Below are positions 8,463 to 17,486 of a DNA stretch of 64,000 nucleotides, one piece after another. The notes beneath the pieces are model-generated. The model was not told the origin of the DNA. It saw only the letters and a list, made by a program, of their open reading frames with translations, and ran no database searches. A program made the translations under genes and the position numbers. Numbering within the stretch: the first letter of the stretch is position 1; every line of letters starts with the position of its first letter. Origin of the DNA: an uncultured bacterium (GTDB taxonomy: Bacteria > Bacteroidota > Bacteroidia > Bacteroidales > Bacteroidaceae); contig CAJMQU010000006.1 of NCBI GenBank assembly GCA_905215555.1, forward strand, positions 62,001 through 126,000. The letters run 5' to 3'.

Positions 8463-9359
8463 TTATATCACCGAACGGAGGTACGTTAGTATTTCCGTTT
8501 CTTGTTCCGGATGGAACCAACGGATTTCTTCATCCCTTTTGAACCACGTCATTTGCTTGCGTGAATAAATACGGGAGTTTTGCTTGATTTTCTCTATGGC
8601 AAAGGGCAGAGTCCACTCCTCGTCAAGATACTTGAATATTTCTTTATAGCCTACTGTATTCAAGGAGTTGAGTGTCCGGTAAGGATATACTTGTTTGGCT
8701 TCTTCTATCAGCCCGTCCTCTATCATCATATCCACCCGTCGGTTGATGCGGTCGTAGAGCTCTTCACGGTCACGCGTCAAGCCAATTTTAATGATGTGGA
8801 AAGGACGTTCTTTTTTTTGTTGGGTACGGAAAGAAGTGTAGGTTTTCCCCGTCATATAGCATATTTCCAGGGCATGGACCACACGCTTCGGATTCTTTAA
8901 ATCTACTATCTTATAATACTCCGGATCGAGCAGTTTCAGTTCTGCGCAAAGTCTTTCCAAACCTTCGGTTTCATATTTTTGCAGCATCAACTGGCGTGTT
9001 TCGGCATCTACGGTAGGGATGTCATCAATACCTTTGCATACGGCATCTACGTACATCATTGAGCCGCCTGTAAGCACCACGATATCTTGTTCGGTGAACA
9101 GCATGTCCAGAAGTTTCAGTACTTCAGTTTCATATTGGGCGGCACTGTAATAGTCGGTGAGTTGCAACGTACCTACGAGGTGGTGCTTTACACGTTGCAG
9201 TTGTTCGGTGGTGGGGGCTGCCGTTCCTATTTTCAGGTCGGCATAGAGCTGCCGCGAGTCAGCAGAAACGATACAAGTGTGGTAATGCTCTGCCAGCCGC
9301 AGGCTGAGTTCGGTCTTTCCGACTCCGGTCGGTCCAATAAGCACTATCAGGGTTTTCAT
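8463..9359 (-). CDS. miaA: tRNA dimethylallyltransferase
   Basis: This enzyme transfers a dimethylallyl group to N6 of A37 in tRNAs that read UNN codons, in the cytoplasm. The 298-residue protein has the P-loop GPTGVGKTEL at residues 8-17, the SADSRQLY segment and the GGSMMYVDAV segment, all typical of MiaA, and its length fits the short Bacteroidetes form. It is the last gene of the minus-strand cluster that includes the lipid A genes, separated from its upstream neighbour by a palindromic intergenic repeat, so it may be transcribed independently. Bacteroides genomes often carry two MiaA paralogues; I cannot say which this is. Confidence 0.95.
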   Translation of the reverse strand: MKTLIVLIGPTGVGKTELSLRLAEHYHTCIVSADSRQLYADLKIGTAAPTTEQLQRVKHHLVGTLQLTDYYSAAQYETEVLKLLDMLFTEQDIVVLTGGSMMYVDAVCKGIDDIPTVDAETRQLMLQKYETEGLERLCAELKLLDPEYYKIVDLKNPKRVVHALEICYMTGKTYTSFRTQQKKERPFHIIKIGLTRDREELYDRINRRVDMMIEDGLIEEAKQVYPYRTLNSLNTVGYKEIFKYLDEEWTLPFAIEKIKQNSRIYSRKQMTWFKRDEEIRWFHPEQETEILTYLRSVI

Positions 9360-9406
9360 AAGGGGAGAATGTGGTAATTAATATGTATTGAATTATAGAT
9401 ACACAG

Positions 9407-9490
9407 ACGACACAGACTTAAAGGGATAAACGCGGGCTTAAGATTCATATTAAGATGATCTTCCGTGTTCTCCGTTTAAGTCCGTGTCGT
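9407..9490. repeat. Palindromic intergenic repeat with nested hairpin
   Basis: ACGACACAGACTTAAA (9407-9422) is matched by TTTAAGTCCGTGTCGT (9475-9490), 16-bp arms with one mismatch. A smaller CTTAA/TTAAG hairpin (9437-9441, 9450-9454) lies inside. It sits between two minus-strand genes and could end transcription of the upstream one. CCGTGT-rich tracts of this style recur between genes in Bacteroides, so it may also be a dispersed repeat. Confidence 0.6.
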
Positions 9491-9513
9491 TCGCTTATCT
9501 AAATATAATTAAA

Positions 9514-10074
9514 TTAGAATTTATCTTCCTCGAATGATGCTGCGCCACCTTCGCCTCCGCCCATGTCGAATCCTTCTTGGTCAAATTCTTCCAGGTCGAA
9601 GTCTTGATCGCCATAGAAATTCTCATCTAAGTCAAGAGAGCTGTTGCTGGCTGCCATTTCTTCGAAATCAATTGTCTGTTTCGGGGCGTCACCTTCTTTC
9701 TTGGTACATTTGGCACCCTTCATTTCCTTGCCGGTAATGATTTCGGAAAGTTCGATGAAGAAACAACGTTCCGTCATGTAGTCGAATACATAGAGTAACT
9801 TCTGCTTCTCATCTTCCACCAGTTCGCTGATGGTCGTATCTTTCATTACCCAGCTGTCCATTTCCGGATTATCATCCATTTCTTCCAGCGTGATTTCTTT
9901 TTCTTTTTCCCAATCGTCATCGCAGATGAAGAAAGAAGTCATCTGGTCGTTGGTGTAACCCACTGATTTCACGATAGCGTCGTGAAAGTCGTAAAAGGTA
10001 GCTTCCGGGTCAATCTGTATTTCTCTTACGAAGTCGTCTACTTCGTCGGAGATAAGTGTAAATCTGTAAATCAT
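9514..10074 (-). CDS. pRiA4b ORF-3-like / IS1096 passenger-type protein
   Basis: The 186-residue protein begins MIYRFTLISDEVDDFVREIQIDPEATFYDFHDAIVKSVGY, the fold of the plasmid pRiA4b ORF-3 family (also called IS1096 element passenger TnpR-like). It ends in an unusually acidic, Gly/Phe-rich tail (about 135-186, DENFYGDQDFDLEEFDQ...). Despite the family name, nothing around it is mobile: it sits in the lpx cluster as an apparent resident gene. The molecular function is unknown. The acidic tail could bind a basic partner or metal ions. Identification is by N-terminal pattern only. Confidence 0.7.
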   Translation of the reverse strand: MIYRFTLISDEVDDFVREIQIDPEATFYDFHDAIVKSVGYTNDQMTSFFICDDDWEKEKEITLEEMDDNPEMDSWVMKDTTISELVEDEKQKLLYVFDYMTERCFFIELSEIITGKEMKGAKCTKKEGDAPKQTIDFEEMAASNSSLDLDENFYGDQDFDLEEFDQEGFDMGGGEGGAASFEEDKF

Positions 10075-10144
10075 ACTCTAAAGTTATAATGTTGTAATGT
10101 GATAGTGTGGTAACACGGTTATCACTTATCACTTTATCGTTTTA

Positions 10145-10912
10145 TTACCTGATGATGCCACGTTCGGAGTTTTGGATGAAGCCGACAATATATTCAATCT
10201 CTGGACCTGTCGGAATTTCTTCCTCTATCTTCTTCAGCGCGTCCGAGGTGTTTAGGCCACTCTGATAGATGATGCGGTATGCATTATGAATATTCTCTAT
10301 TGTTTCGTTGGAGAATCCGCGGCGACGCAAGCCGATAATATTGATACCACTATAAGCGATAGGTTCCCGACCGGCAATGATGTAGGGAGGAATATCCTTG
10401 CTGAAACGGCAGCCTCCCTGTATCATACCGAATCCGCCTACTCGGCAGAACTGGTGCATCAACACATTAGCACTGATGATGGAATAATCGTCTATTATAA
10501 TTTCACCTGCCATCTTGGTAGAATTTCCAATGATACAATAGTTACCGACGAGGGCATCGTGCGCCACGTGTACACCTTCCATCAACAAATTATTGTTGCC
10601 TACAATGGTTCTACCTTTGGCAGCCGTACCACGGTTAATAGTTACATTTTCACGAATCGTGTTGTTGTCACCAATCTCAGCGGTACTCTCTTCCCCTCTG
10701 AACTTCAAGTCTTGGGGAATAGCACCGATTACAGCTCCCGGAAAGATTGTGTTTCCATTACCAATACGCGAACCGTACAGAATGTTGGCGTTTGCCATAA
10801 TTTTATTGTTATCGCCGATTACCACATTCTTGTCGATGAATACAAAAGGAGCAATCTCTACGTTTTCCCCGATTTTCGCCTCGGGATGAATATACGCTAA
10901 GGGACTTATCAT
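10145..10912 (-). CDS. lpxA: UDP-N-acetylglucosamine O-acyltransferase
   Basis: This is the first step of lipid A synthesis: transfer of a 3-hydroxyacyl chain from ACP to the 3-OH of UDP-GlcNAc in the cytoplasm. The 255-residue protein is built of left-handed beta-helix hexapeptide repeats (for example IGENVEIAPFVFIDKNVVIGD). The catalytic histidine lies in the MEGVHVAHDALVGN segment, and a C-terminal helical part (residues 190-255) is present. Length matches LpxA. It follows lpxC/fabZ in the same direction after a 112-bp AT-rich gap containing repeated TTAATTATCAA-like words. The order lpxD-lpxC/fabZ-lpxA is the usual Bacteroidetes arrangement. Confidence 0.96.
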   Translation of the reverse strand: MISPLAYIHPEAKIGENVEIAPFVFIDKNVVIGDNNKIMANANILYGSRIGNGNTIFPGAVIGAIPQDLKFRGEESTAEIGDNNTIRENVTINRGTAAKGRTIVGNNNLLMEGVHVAHDALVGNYCIIGNSTKMAGEIIIDDYSIISANVLMHQFCRVGGFGMIQGGCRFSKDIPPYIIAGREPIAYSGINIIGLRRRGFSNETIENIHNAYRIIYQSGLNTSDALKKIEEEIPTGPEIEYIVGFIQNSERGIIR

Positions 10913-11024
10913 GTTGTTTAATAATTAATTATCAAATATTAATTATTAATTATCAAGATGAAAGCACTTGAACAATAAGTGCGCAACCAATTAATAATTA
11001 ATACTTAATACCTAATATTTATAT

Positions 11025-12410
11025 TCACTTGTTCTTAACTATTTGTGCCATAAACTCTGCCTCGCAAACTACTTTCTCGCCTACAAACGCGTAGCCTTTC
11101 ATTGTAGAAATGCCACGGCGGATAGGAGCAAGCAACTCTACACGGAAGACCAGGGTATCGCCCGGCACTACCTTTTGGCGGAATTTCACACCGTCTATTT
11201 TCATGAAATAGGTGGAGTAACGTTCTGGTTCGTCTACTGAGTTCAGTACGAGTAAGCCGCCTACTTGTGCCATGGCCTCAATCTGCAATACACCTGGCAT
11301 TACGGGTTCTTGTGGAAAGTGACCCTGGAAGAAAGGTTCGTTGGCAGTTATGTTTTTTACGCCTACAATATAATTAGCTCCGATTTCAATGACTTTATCT
11401 ACCAATTGGAACGGATAACGGTGCGGCAATAGTTCTCGGATGCGGTTTACATCCATCACGGGTTCGCGGTTGCAGTCGTAAGTCGGTGCTTGAATGTCGT
11501 GCAGACGGATTTCCTTACGCATCTGGCGTGCAAACTTATTGTTGATGGTGTGTCCCGGACGGGTAGCGATGATACGCCCCTTGATGGGTTTGCCTATCAG
11601 AGCCAGGTCACCGATAACATCGAGCAATTTGTGACGTGCACATTCATTGGCCCATACCAGCGGTTTGTGGTTGATATATCCCAGCTGCTCGGCATCCATA
11701 TGGGGAACACCCATCACGTCAGCCAGCTTGTCGAAGTCTTCCTGAGACATCTTGCGTTCATAAATCACGATGGCGTTGTCCAAGTCACCACCTTTGATGA
11801 GGCCGGCTTGTAACAGCGGTTCGATTTCGCGTACGAATACGAATGTGCGGCTGGCGGCTACTTCTTCTTTGAATTTCGACATATCTTCCAACGTTGCAAA
11901 CTGGTTGGGGATGATATCCGAATCGTAAGATACCAGTACATTCAGGCTGAAATTTTCATCAGGCAACACGATAATGGAAGAACCTGTCTTCTCATCGCGG
12001 AACTCGATTTTCGACTTGATGATATAGAAATCTTTAACTGCGTTTTGTTCTTCTGTACCTACGCGCTCTATTTCTTGTGCATAATATTGGGCGCTGCCGT
12101 CCAGAATAGGAAACTCAGGACCATTGACTTGTATCAGGCAGTTGTCAATGCCTAAGGCATAAAGTGCTGCCATGCCGTGCTCTACAGTGCTAACCTTCAC
12201 GCCATTCTTAGAAAGAACAGTGCCGCGTGTGGTTTCAGTTACGTTGTCCGCAACCGCATCGATAGTAGGTTGCCCTTCCAAGTCGATACGCTGGATTTTA
12301 TATCCGTGATTGTCCGGAGCCGGATTGAAAGTAACGGTCAGGTCAAGTCCCGTGTGAAGACCTTTACCACTGAGGGAAAAACTGTCTTTCAGAGTCTTTT
12401 GTTTCAACAT
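11025..12410 (-). CDS. lpxC/fabZ: Bifunctional LpxC deacetylase / FabZ dehydratase
   Basis: The 461-residue fusion joins two enzymes that stand apart in most Gram-negative bacteria. Residues 1-300 are LpxC, the zinc UDP-3-O-acyl-GlcNAc deacetylase and committed step of lipid A synthesis. Its ligands lie in VSTVEHGMAAL (His) and ECARHKLLDVIGDL (His, Asp). Residues 315-461 are FabZ, the 3-hydroxyacyl-ACP dehydratase, with LLPHRYPFQLVDKV and the active-site segment FFQGHFPQEPVMPGVLQIEAMAQ (His and Glu). The fusion couples acyl-chain use in lipid A to fatty acid elongation and is characteristic of Bacteroidetes. It starts 3 bp after the lpxD stop, in one operon. Confidence 0.97.
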   Translation of the reverse strand: MLKQKTLKDSFSLSGKGLHTGLDLTVTFNPAPDNHGYKIQRIDLEGQPTIDAVADNVTETTRGTVLSKNGVKVSTVEHGMAALYALGIDNCLIQVNGPEFPILDGSAQYYAQEIERVGTEEQNAVKDFYIIKSKIEFRDEKTGSSIIVLPDENFSLNVLVSYDSDIIPNQFATLEDMSKFKEEVAASRTFVFVREIEPLLQAGLIKGGDLDNAIVIYERKMSQEDFDKLADVMGVPHMDAEQLGYINHKPLVWANECARHKLLDVIGDLALIGKPIKGRIIATRPGHTINNKFARQMRKEIRLHDIQAPTYDCNREPVMDVNRIRELLPHRYPFQLVDKVIEIGANYIVGVKNITANEPFFQGHFPQEPVMPGVLQIEAMAQVGGLLVLNSVDEPERYSTYFMKIDGVKFRQKVVPGDTLVFRVELLAPIRRGISTMKGYAFVGEKVVCEAEFMAQIVKNK

Positions 12411-12413
12411 TTG

Positions 12414-13454
12414 TTACTTGTTTATTTGTTGTTTTAATTCATTCAGTTCTTTACGGAGCTGACGGATTTCAGCTAACATTTCCGGTAAGCTCCGTTGTGC
12501 GATGGAAGCTTTGAAGTATTGCTTCAGTTCCATAGGCGGGGTACCGATTAGCTGGCTGCCATCCTTGATACTGCTGGGAACACCGGACTGTGCGCCAAGG
12601 TTCACCTTATTTCCGATATGGATGTGTCCCGCGATACCTACTTGGCCGCCAAACATACACCATTCGCCCACTTTGGTGGAACCTGCTATGCCTACTTGTG
12701 CAGCCATAACGGTGTGCGAACCTATCTCGTCGTTGTGGGCCACCTGAATCAAATTGTCCAGTTTCACACCTTTATGTACAATAGTCGCACCCATTGTGGC
12801 ACGGTCTACGCATGTGTTGGCACCGATTTCCACATTATCCTCCAATATTACGATACCGATTTGCGGAATCTTTTCGTAACCTTCGGGAGTGGGGGCAAAG
12901 CCAAAACCATCTGCACCGATCACACTACCAGCATGTAAAATGCAATGATTGCCTATCCGGCAGTCATGATAAATGGTTGCGCTGGCATATATGATACAGT
13001 TGCTACCTACTTTGGCACCACTACCGATAGTAGCATGCGGATGAATAATTGTGTTGTCTCCCACTTCAGCATATTCGCCAATGCAAGCATAGGGTGCTAT
13101 GTAAACATCCTTGCCGATTTTAGCAGTCTCGGCAACGAAAGCCTGCGGATGGATGCCCACCCGTTTGGGTTTACTCTGTTCATAAAGATTGAGCAGTTTG
13201 GCAAGACTTTCGTAGGCGTTATCCACTTTGATTAAAGTGGCTTTTACTTCCTGTTCAGGCACGAAATCTTTGTTTACCAATACTATGCTGGATTGAGTGT
13301 CGTATATATAAGAGGTATATTTGGGATTGGATAGGAACGAAATAGCACCGGGGATGCCTTCTTCTATCTTTGCAAAAGTATGTACAGTTGCATTCTCGTC
13401 TCCAACGATTTCTCCTTGGATAAATGTTGCAATTTGTTTAGCAGAGAACTCCAT
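12414..13454 (-). CDS. lpxD: UDP-3-O-acylglucosamine N-acyltransferase
   Basis: The protein adds the second acyl chain, on the 2-amino group, in lipid A synthesis. I place the start at 13454 (MEFSAKQIATFIQGEIVGD), which matches how this family begins and gives 346 residues; an in-frame ATG 27 bp upstream would add a polar extension. Domains are an N-terminal uridine-binding part (1-100), a hexapeptide beta-helix (105-310) with the catalytic His in LIQVAHNDEIG, and a C-terminal coiled helix (MLAEIRQLRKELNELKQQINK). It is first of the lpx genes and follows the HD-domain gene after about 85 bp. Confidence 0.95.
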   Translation of the reverse strand: MEFSAKQIATFIQGEIVGDENATVHTFAKIEEGIPGAISFLSNPKYTSYIYDTQSSIVLVNKDFVPEQEVKATLIKVDNAYESLAKLLNLYEQSKPKRVGIHPQAFVAETAKIGKDVYIAPYACIGEYAEVGDNTIIHPHATIGSGAKVGSNCIIYASATIYHDCRIGNHCILHAGSVIGADGFGFAPTPEGYEKIPQIGIVILEDNVEIGANTCVDRATMGATIVHKGVKLDNLIQVAHNDEIGSHTVMAAQVGIAGSTKVGEWCMFGGQVGIAGHIHIGNKVNLGAQSGVPSSIKDGSQLIGTPPMELKQYFKASIAQRSLPEMLAEIRQLRKELNELKQQINK

Positions 13455-13539
13455 TGTCTTATTCTTGTTAGATGGTTTCAAATCACAAATAACGGACTTT
13501 TTTTTTATATTTCCTTATCCTTGGGTGAATATTTTATAC

Positions 13540-14766
13540 TTACCTATGCAAACGTTGGTAGCAAAGATAGTATTTTTTTACCTTTTTCGATAAGAGGGAA
13601 ATATTGAGCATGTCCGATGCTTCAGCAATATTTTTGATACTTCCGTCTTTGTAGAGGATATCAATACTATCGTCTGCTGGGTCGTACATATTCTTCTCGA
13701 TGCTGGGGGTAGAGACGAAATAGCTCGCTTCAGAGAGGGGTATGTCCAGTTGCTGACTTATTTGCAAAGTTAATTCTTTTTTTCTTTTTTCACATATCGG
13801 TTCAGTAGAAATTTCCACTTTAAAGATATTGCGGTTGATCATGCCGAGGCTCAACGTGGACAAAACTTTGTCGCTGTGGGTACTCCATACTTTCAAGGCA
13901 GTCCATATGTCATTGTCATCCAGTTGGATAAAGTTCTCTAGGTATTCGGTATTGGCATAGAAAGTCTCCTTATTGATGTCGTTGTAAAGGAAAAAACGCA
14001 GTGCCGGTGAAGCAAATAATTCCACACCCCAGCTTGCCAGTTCTTTGGCGCGGAGCAGTGTGCTGATAAGCATCTTCTCGTAGGCTACGGATGTTTTGTG
14101 CAAATATACCTGCCAGTACATCAGGCGGCGGGCGGTGAGGAAGTTCTCGATGGAGTAAATTCCTTTGGACTCTACTACGAGATGGTCTTCTTTCACATCG
14201 AGCATTTTGATGATACGTGCCGAGCCGATGTTGCCTTCCGTCACGCCGGTATAGAAACTGTCGCGACGCAGGTAGTCCATGCGGTCCATGTCGAGCTGTC
14301 CGCTGACGAGTTGGTGTAGAAACTTCTTGGGATATTCGTCTTTGAATATCTGGATGGCAAGGGTGAGTTGCCCGTTCATTTCTTTGTTGATACGTTCCAT
14401 CAACAAGAGGGAGATGTCCTCGTGGGACACGTCCTGCACGATGGTATCTTCCAAAACGTGGGAGAATGGTCCGTGCCCGATGTCGTGCATCAATATAGCT
14501 GCTTGCACCGCTTCGGCTTCACTGTCAAAGATGAAGTTTCCTTTGCTGGTGAGGTGCTGGATGGCCTCGCTCATCAGATAGAAAGCACCTAACGAGTGCT
14601 GAAAACGGGTGTGTTGCGCACCGGGATAAACCACGGACGACAGTCCCAGCTGCTTGATGCGGCTTAAACGCTGCAAAAGGGGATGCCGTACAATGTCGTA
14701 CAGCAACCCTTTCGGAATATTGATGAACCCGAATACCGGATCGTTGATGATTTTCCTTTCAAACAT
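13540..14766 (-). CDS. HD-domain phosphohydrolase, dNTPase/SAMHD1-like
   Basis: The 408-residue soluble protein carries the HD metal-binding signature (QHTRFQHSLG at about 55, then AILMHDIGHGPFSHVLE at about 92) and the later SGQLDMDRMDYLRRDSFYTGV block typical of the dGTPase/SAMHD1-like HD branch. Members hydrolyse dNTPs to nucleoside and triphosphate, although not every member is proven to do so. The gene stands between pyrF and lpxD on the same strand with a 34-bp gap to pyrF, so it may share its transcript. Family assignment is strong; substrate is inferred. Confidence 0.88.
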   Translation of the reverse strand: MFERKIINDPVFGFINIPKGLLYDIVRHPLLQRLSRIKQLGLSSVVYPGAQHTRFQHSLGAFYLMSEAIQHLTSKGNFIFDSEAEAVQAAILMHDIGHGPFSHVLEDTIVQDVSHEDISLLLMERINKEMNGQLTLAIQIFKDEYPKKFLHQLVSGQLDMDRMDYLRRDSFYTGVTEGNIGSARIIKMLDVKEDHLVVESKGIYSIENFLTARRLMYWQVYLHKTSVAYEKMLISTLLRAKELASWGVELFASPALRFFLYNDINKETFYANTEYLENFIQLDDNDIWTALKVWSTHSDKVLSTLSLGMINRNIFKVEISTEPICEKRKKELTLQISQQLDIPLSEASYFVSTPSIEKNMYDPADDSIDILYKDGSIKNIAEASDMLNISLLSKKVKKYYLCYQRLHR

Positions 14767-14800
14767 GAGATTCTTTTGGTTGCGAGCAATGAGTTACGGG

Positions 14801-15622
14801 CTACAACTGCTTCAGTTGTTCTGCCATCTGCTGCTGCACTTCTTTTGCAGCATTGCGTGCAGCTTCGGCAAACTTTTCAGTCTTGTCCACGTAGATGATG
14901 CCACGGCTGGAGTTCACAATCAGGCCGCAAGTGGAGTTCATGCCATATTTGCACACTTCTTCCAATGAACCGCCTTGCGCCCCTATGCCCGGTACTAGCA
15001 GGAAGTGGTTGGGGACAATCTTGCGGATGTCTTCGAAAGCACGGCCTTGGGTGGCACCTACTACATACATCATCTGTTCATCATTAGCCCATTCCTGCGA
15101 TTTACGCAATACTTTCTCGAAGAGACGTTCGCCGTTCGTATCTTCCATCAACTGGAAGTCATGCGAGCCTTTATTACTGGTCAGTGCTAGAAGGATCACC
15201 CATTTGTCTTCATAGGTGAGGAACGGAGTGACACTGTCCTCGCCCATGTAAGGGGCTACGGTCACGGAGTCGATGTCCAGTTCTTCGAAGAAGGTGCGGG
15301 CATACATGGCGGATGTGTTTCCGATGTCACCGCGTTTAGCGTCGGCGATGATGAATTGGTCGGGATAGTTCTCCTTGATATACTTCACGGTCTTCTCAAA
15401 GGCGATCCAGCCTTTCACACCCATGCTTTCGTAGAAAGCGAGGTTGGGTTTGTAGGCGATACAGAGGTCGGCTGTTGCATCGATGATCGCTTTGTTGAAA
15501 GCGAAAATAGGATCTTCTTCCTTCAACAAGTGTTCGGGAATTTTTTTGATGTCTGTATCCAGACCTACGCAGAGGAATGATTGCTTACGCTTGATATTTT
15601 CAAAAAGCTGTTGTTTGTTCAT
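14801..15622 (-). CDS. pyrF: Orotidine 5'-phosphate decarboxylase (type 2)
   Basis: This enzyme makes UMP from OMP, the last step of de novo pyrimidine synthesis. The start at 15622 (MNKQQLFENIKRKQSFLCVGLD) is chosen because the frame upstream runs into the neighbouring gene and lacks similarity. The 273-residue protein has the substrate motif FIIADAKRGDIGNT and the phosphate-binding PGIGAQGGSLEEV, typical of the long subfamily 2 enzymes. It lies 32 bp after the DUF4153 gene and upstream of the HD-domain gene on the same strand. Confidence 0.95.
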   Translation of the reverse strand: MNKQQLFENIKRKQSFLCVGLDTDIKKIPEHLLKEEDPIFAFNKAIIDATADLCIAYKPNLAFYESMGVKGWIAFEKTVKYIKENYPDQFIIADAKRGDIGNTSAMYARTFFEELDIDSVTVAPYMGEDSVTPFLTYEDKWVILLALTSNKGSHDFQLMEDTNGERLFEKVLRKSQEWANDEQMMYVVGATQGRAFEDIRKIVPNHFLLVPGIGAQGGSLEEVCKYGMNSTCGLIVNSSRGIIYVDKTEKFAEAARNAAKEVQQQMAEQLKQL

Positions 15623-15654
15623 ATCGGATATATTTAGTCTGTTTATGATTCGCT

Positions 15655-17439
15655 TTATTGTTTCCTGAATAAGTAGCCGTTTATATTTAACAGGAGGGCT
15701 TTGCTTCCTTCTTTTTGATAGTCTAAGGAGAAGCTTGTCAGTATGAAAAGGCACTTATCGGAGTTACACTTGAATTGTGCAGGAGGCATTTCACCGTACT
15801 TATAACATTGAAGTTCCTCAATGGTTTTGAGGTCAATGTAGACCGTATCGTTCGTTTTATCTGTTTGGGTGCCGAGGGAGGCGGGCAATATTCCTGTTTC
15901 TAAATACTTGCGTGGAATGTTGAGTTGCCTGCTCGATCTGCTTGGCCCCGGTATGATTACGAAACGGTTGTAACCTTTAGGTATTTCAATACTTGTCTGT
16001 GAGGATACCTGACCGCTATATGATACAGGCCAGTTGTTGTCGGCGCTTGCTTCGTCGTTGTCGGTTGCTTCATTACAGTTCTGGTCGAAACGTTTTTGGG
16101 CATAGTAGAATGATGCATCTTTGTCCACAAGGTCGGCTATGCTTTTCCGTCCGAACCAGTAGTGTAGATAACGGAGCCGGTCGTTCACTTGCAATGCGGT
16201 CTTTGCCGGAAGCGAATCCAGCCAGTTTTCATACTGATTGCGTGAGAGGGGCAAATCTGTTTCACCGCTACGTGCCAGCTCTTTCTCGATGCTGTCGCGC
16301 ATGATGTTCCGGGTGATGCTGGCATAATTCACCGGCAATACGGAAGTCAGCAGGAAGATGATGGAGAATGAAATGGGAATCCAACTGATGCGGCGTGCCC
16401 GGGTGAGAACCAGTCCGAAGCAGACGATATAGCACCAGATGTTGAGTGTGATTAGATAAAGCCGGTTTATAGTGACACCATAGTCGTTGAAACGGCGGAT
16501 GATGCCGACTGTCATCAATATTAACAGCGGCAACACCAGGGCGGGCAGCCAGCGCGCAATCTGTTCGTTTGTACGCTTCAATTCGCTGACCCGTACCGGA
16601 TATAGCCCGAATTCGATGGCGATGCATCCCGCCATAAGCGCCACTACAAGCCAGGAAACCCAGCCCGTAGGCAGTTCCCAACTGATAAGGACACGGGTGG
16701 CATAAATGTAAAGCACAAGCAGATATCCTACCATGAGCGGGAAAAAAAGGAAATGTATCGTTCCGTTCAGGAATTCCGAAGGTTGTGGTTCCCGGTTGTG
16801 CTTTTGTTCATCTTTGGGCAACATGCCGAGGAAAAGCAACATCGGAAGCAATACGCTGCATACGACGAGGATATACAGATAACATTTCCAACTTACATCC
16901 ACATCAAAAAGCTGGTGTAGCGAAAAGACAAGCAGACTTATTCCACCGCTCATAATCAGTCCCACTATGTTTGCCGTGACAAAGGCTCCTACGGTATAGG
17001 AAGCGAAGTTCCAACTCGGGATGTCATTCTTTTCTTTGATGAACGAGAGGAAAAAGACGGAAAGCCACAACGCCAGGATGGCCGCCCCGTGGGCTATGCT
17101 TATTTCGGTGAGCGACCGTTCCGGAGAGAGGCTGTAGAGGTATACTGCATCGGCAATGAGCAATATGTGCATCACGACGTGTACACTGATTCCTCTTATC
17201 CGGCTCTTTATCTCTTCGCTCCACAGGTGGAGGGTGAGTGAGAGCAGGGTACCGACGGAAAAGTAATACCCCAGAACCAGCGTCAGCTTCCTTTCGTCGT
17301 CCATTTCGGTAGATACCAGATAAACCAGATAGGCGGTAAGTGCAAGGACAAAGCATACGGTGATCGGAAAACGTTTCAGGCAATTCTGAAATGCTTCCGT
17401 CAGAGTGTGAAATGCTTTATTTAAAAACTGTCCTTTCAT
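15655..17439 (-). CDS. DUF4153 multi-pass membrane protein
   Basis: The 594-residue protein has about ten to twelve hydrophobic segments between residues 20 and 365 (for example FPITVCFVLALTAYLVYLV and VVMHILLIADAVYLYSL), followed by a soluble C-terminal region of about 220 residues. The pattern matches the DUF4153 family, whose function is unknown. It is inserted in a run of housekeeping genes between prfA and pyrF, 47 bp after prfA. The soluble domain would face either side depending on helix count, which I cannot settle. I see no catalytic motif. Confidence 0.7.
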   Translation of the reverse strand: MKGQFLNKAFHTLTEAFQNCLKRFPITVCFVLALTAYLVYLVSTEMDDERKLTLVLGYYFSVGTLLSLTLHLWSEEIKSRIRGISVHVVMHILLIADAVYLYSLSPERSLTEISIAHGAAILALWLSVFFLSFIKEKNDIPSWNFASYTVGAFVTANIVGLIMSGGISLLVFSLHQLFDVDVSWKCYLYILVVCSVLLPMLLFLGMLPKDEQKHNREPQPSEFLNGTIHFLFFPLMVGYLLVLYIYATRVLISWELPTGWVSWLVVALMAGCIAIEFGLYPVRVSELKRTNEQIARWLPALVLPLLILMTVGIIRRFNDYGVTINRLYLITLNIWCYIVCFGLVLTRARRISWIPISFSIIFLLTSVLPVNYASITRNIMRDSIEKELARSGETDLPLSRNQYENWLDSLPAKTALQVNDRLRYLHYWFGRKSIADLVDKDASFYYAQKRFDQNCNEATDNDEASADNNWPVSYSGQVSSQTSIEIPKGYNRFVIIPGPSRSSRQLNIPRKYLETGILPASLGTQTDKTNDTVYIDLKTIEELQCYKYGEMPPAQFKCNSDKCLFILTSFSLDYQKEGSKALLLNINGYLFRKQ

Positions 17440-17486
17440 CTGTTCTACCGTTGAAGTTTCGCGGAGCTACGTCTTTTTTTGGGGGG

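Noticed and set aside
9514..10074. Insertion sequence because of the IS1096-passenger family name
   Set aside because: No transposase, terminal inverted repeats or target duplication were found around it.
10913..11024. AT-rich repeated words between lpxC/fabZ and lpxA as a regulatory element
   Set aside because: Short low-complexity repeats of TTAATTATCAA type occur easily by chance; no promoter or hairpin of note.
15623..15754. N-terminal extension of pyrF
   Set aside because: It overlaps the DUF4153 gene and has basic nonsense-like sequence; the family start is at 15622.
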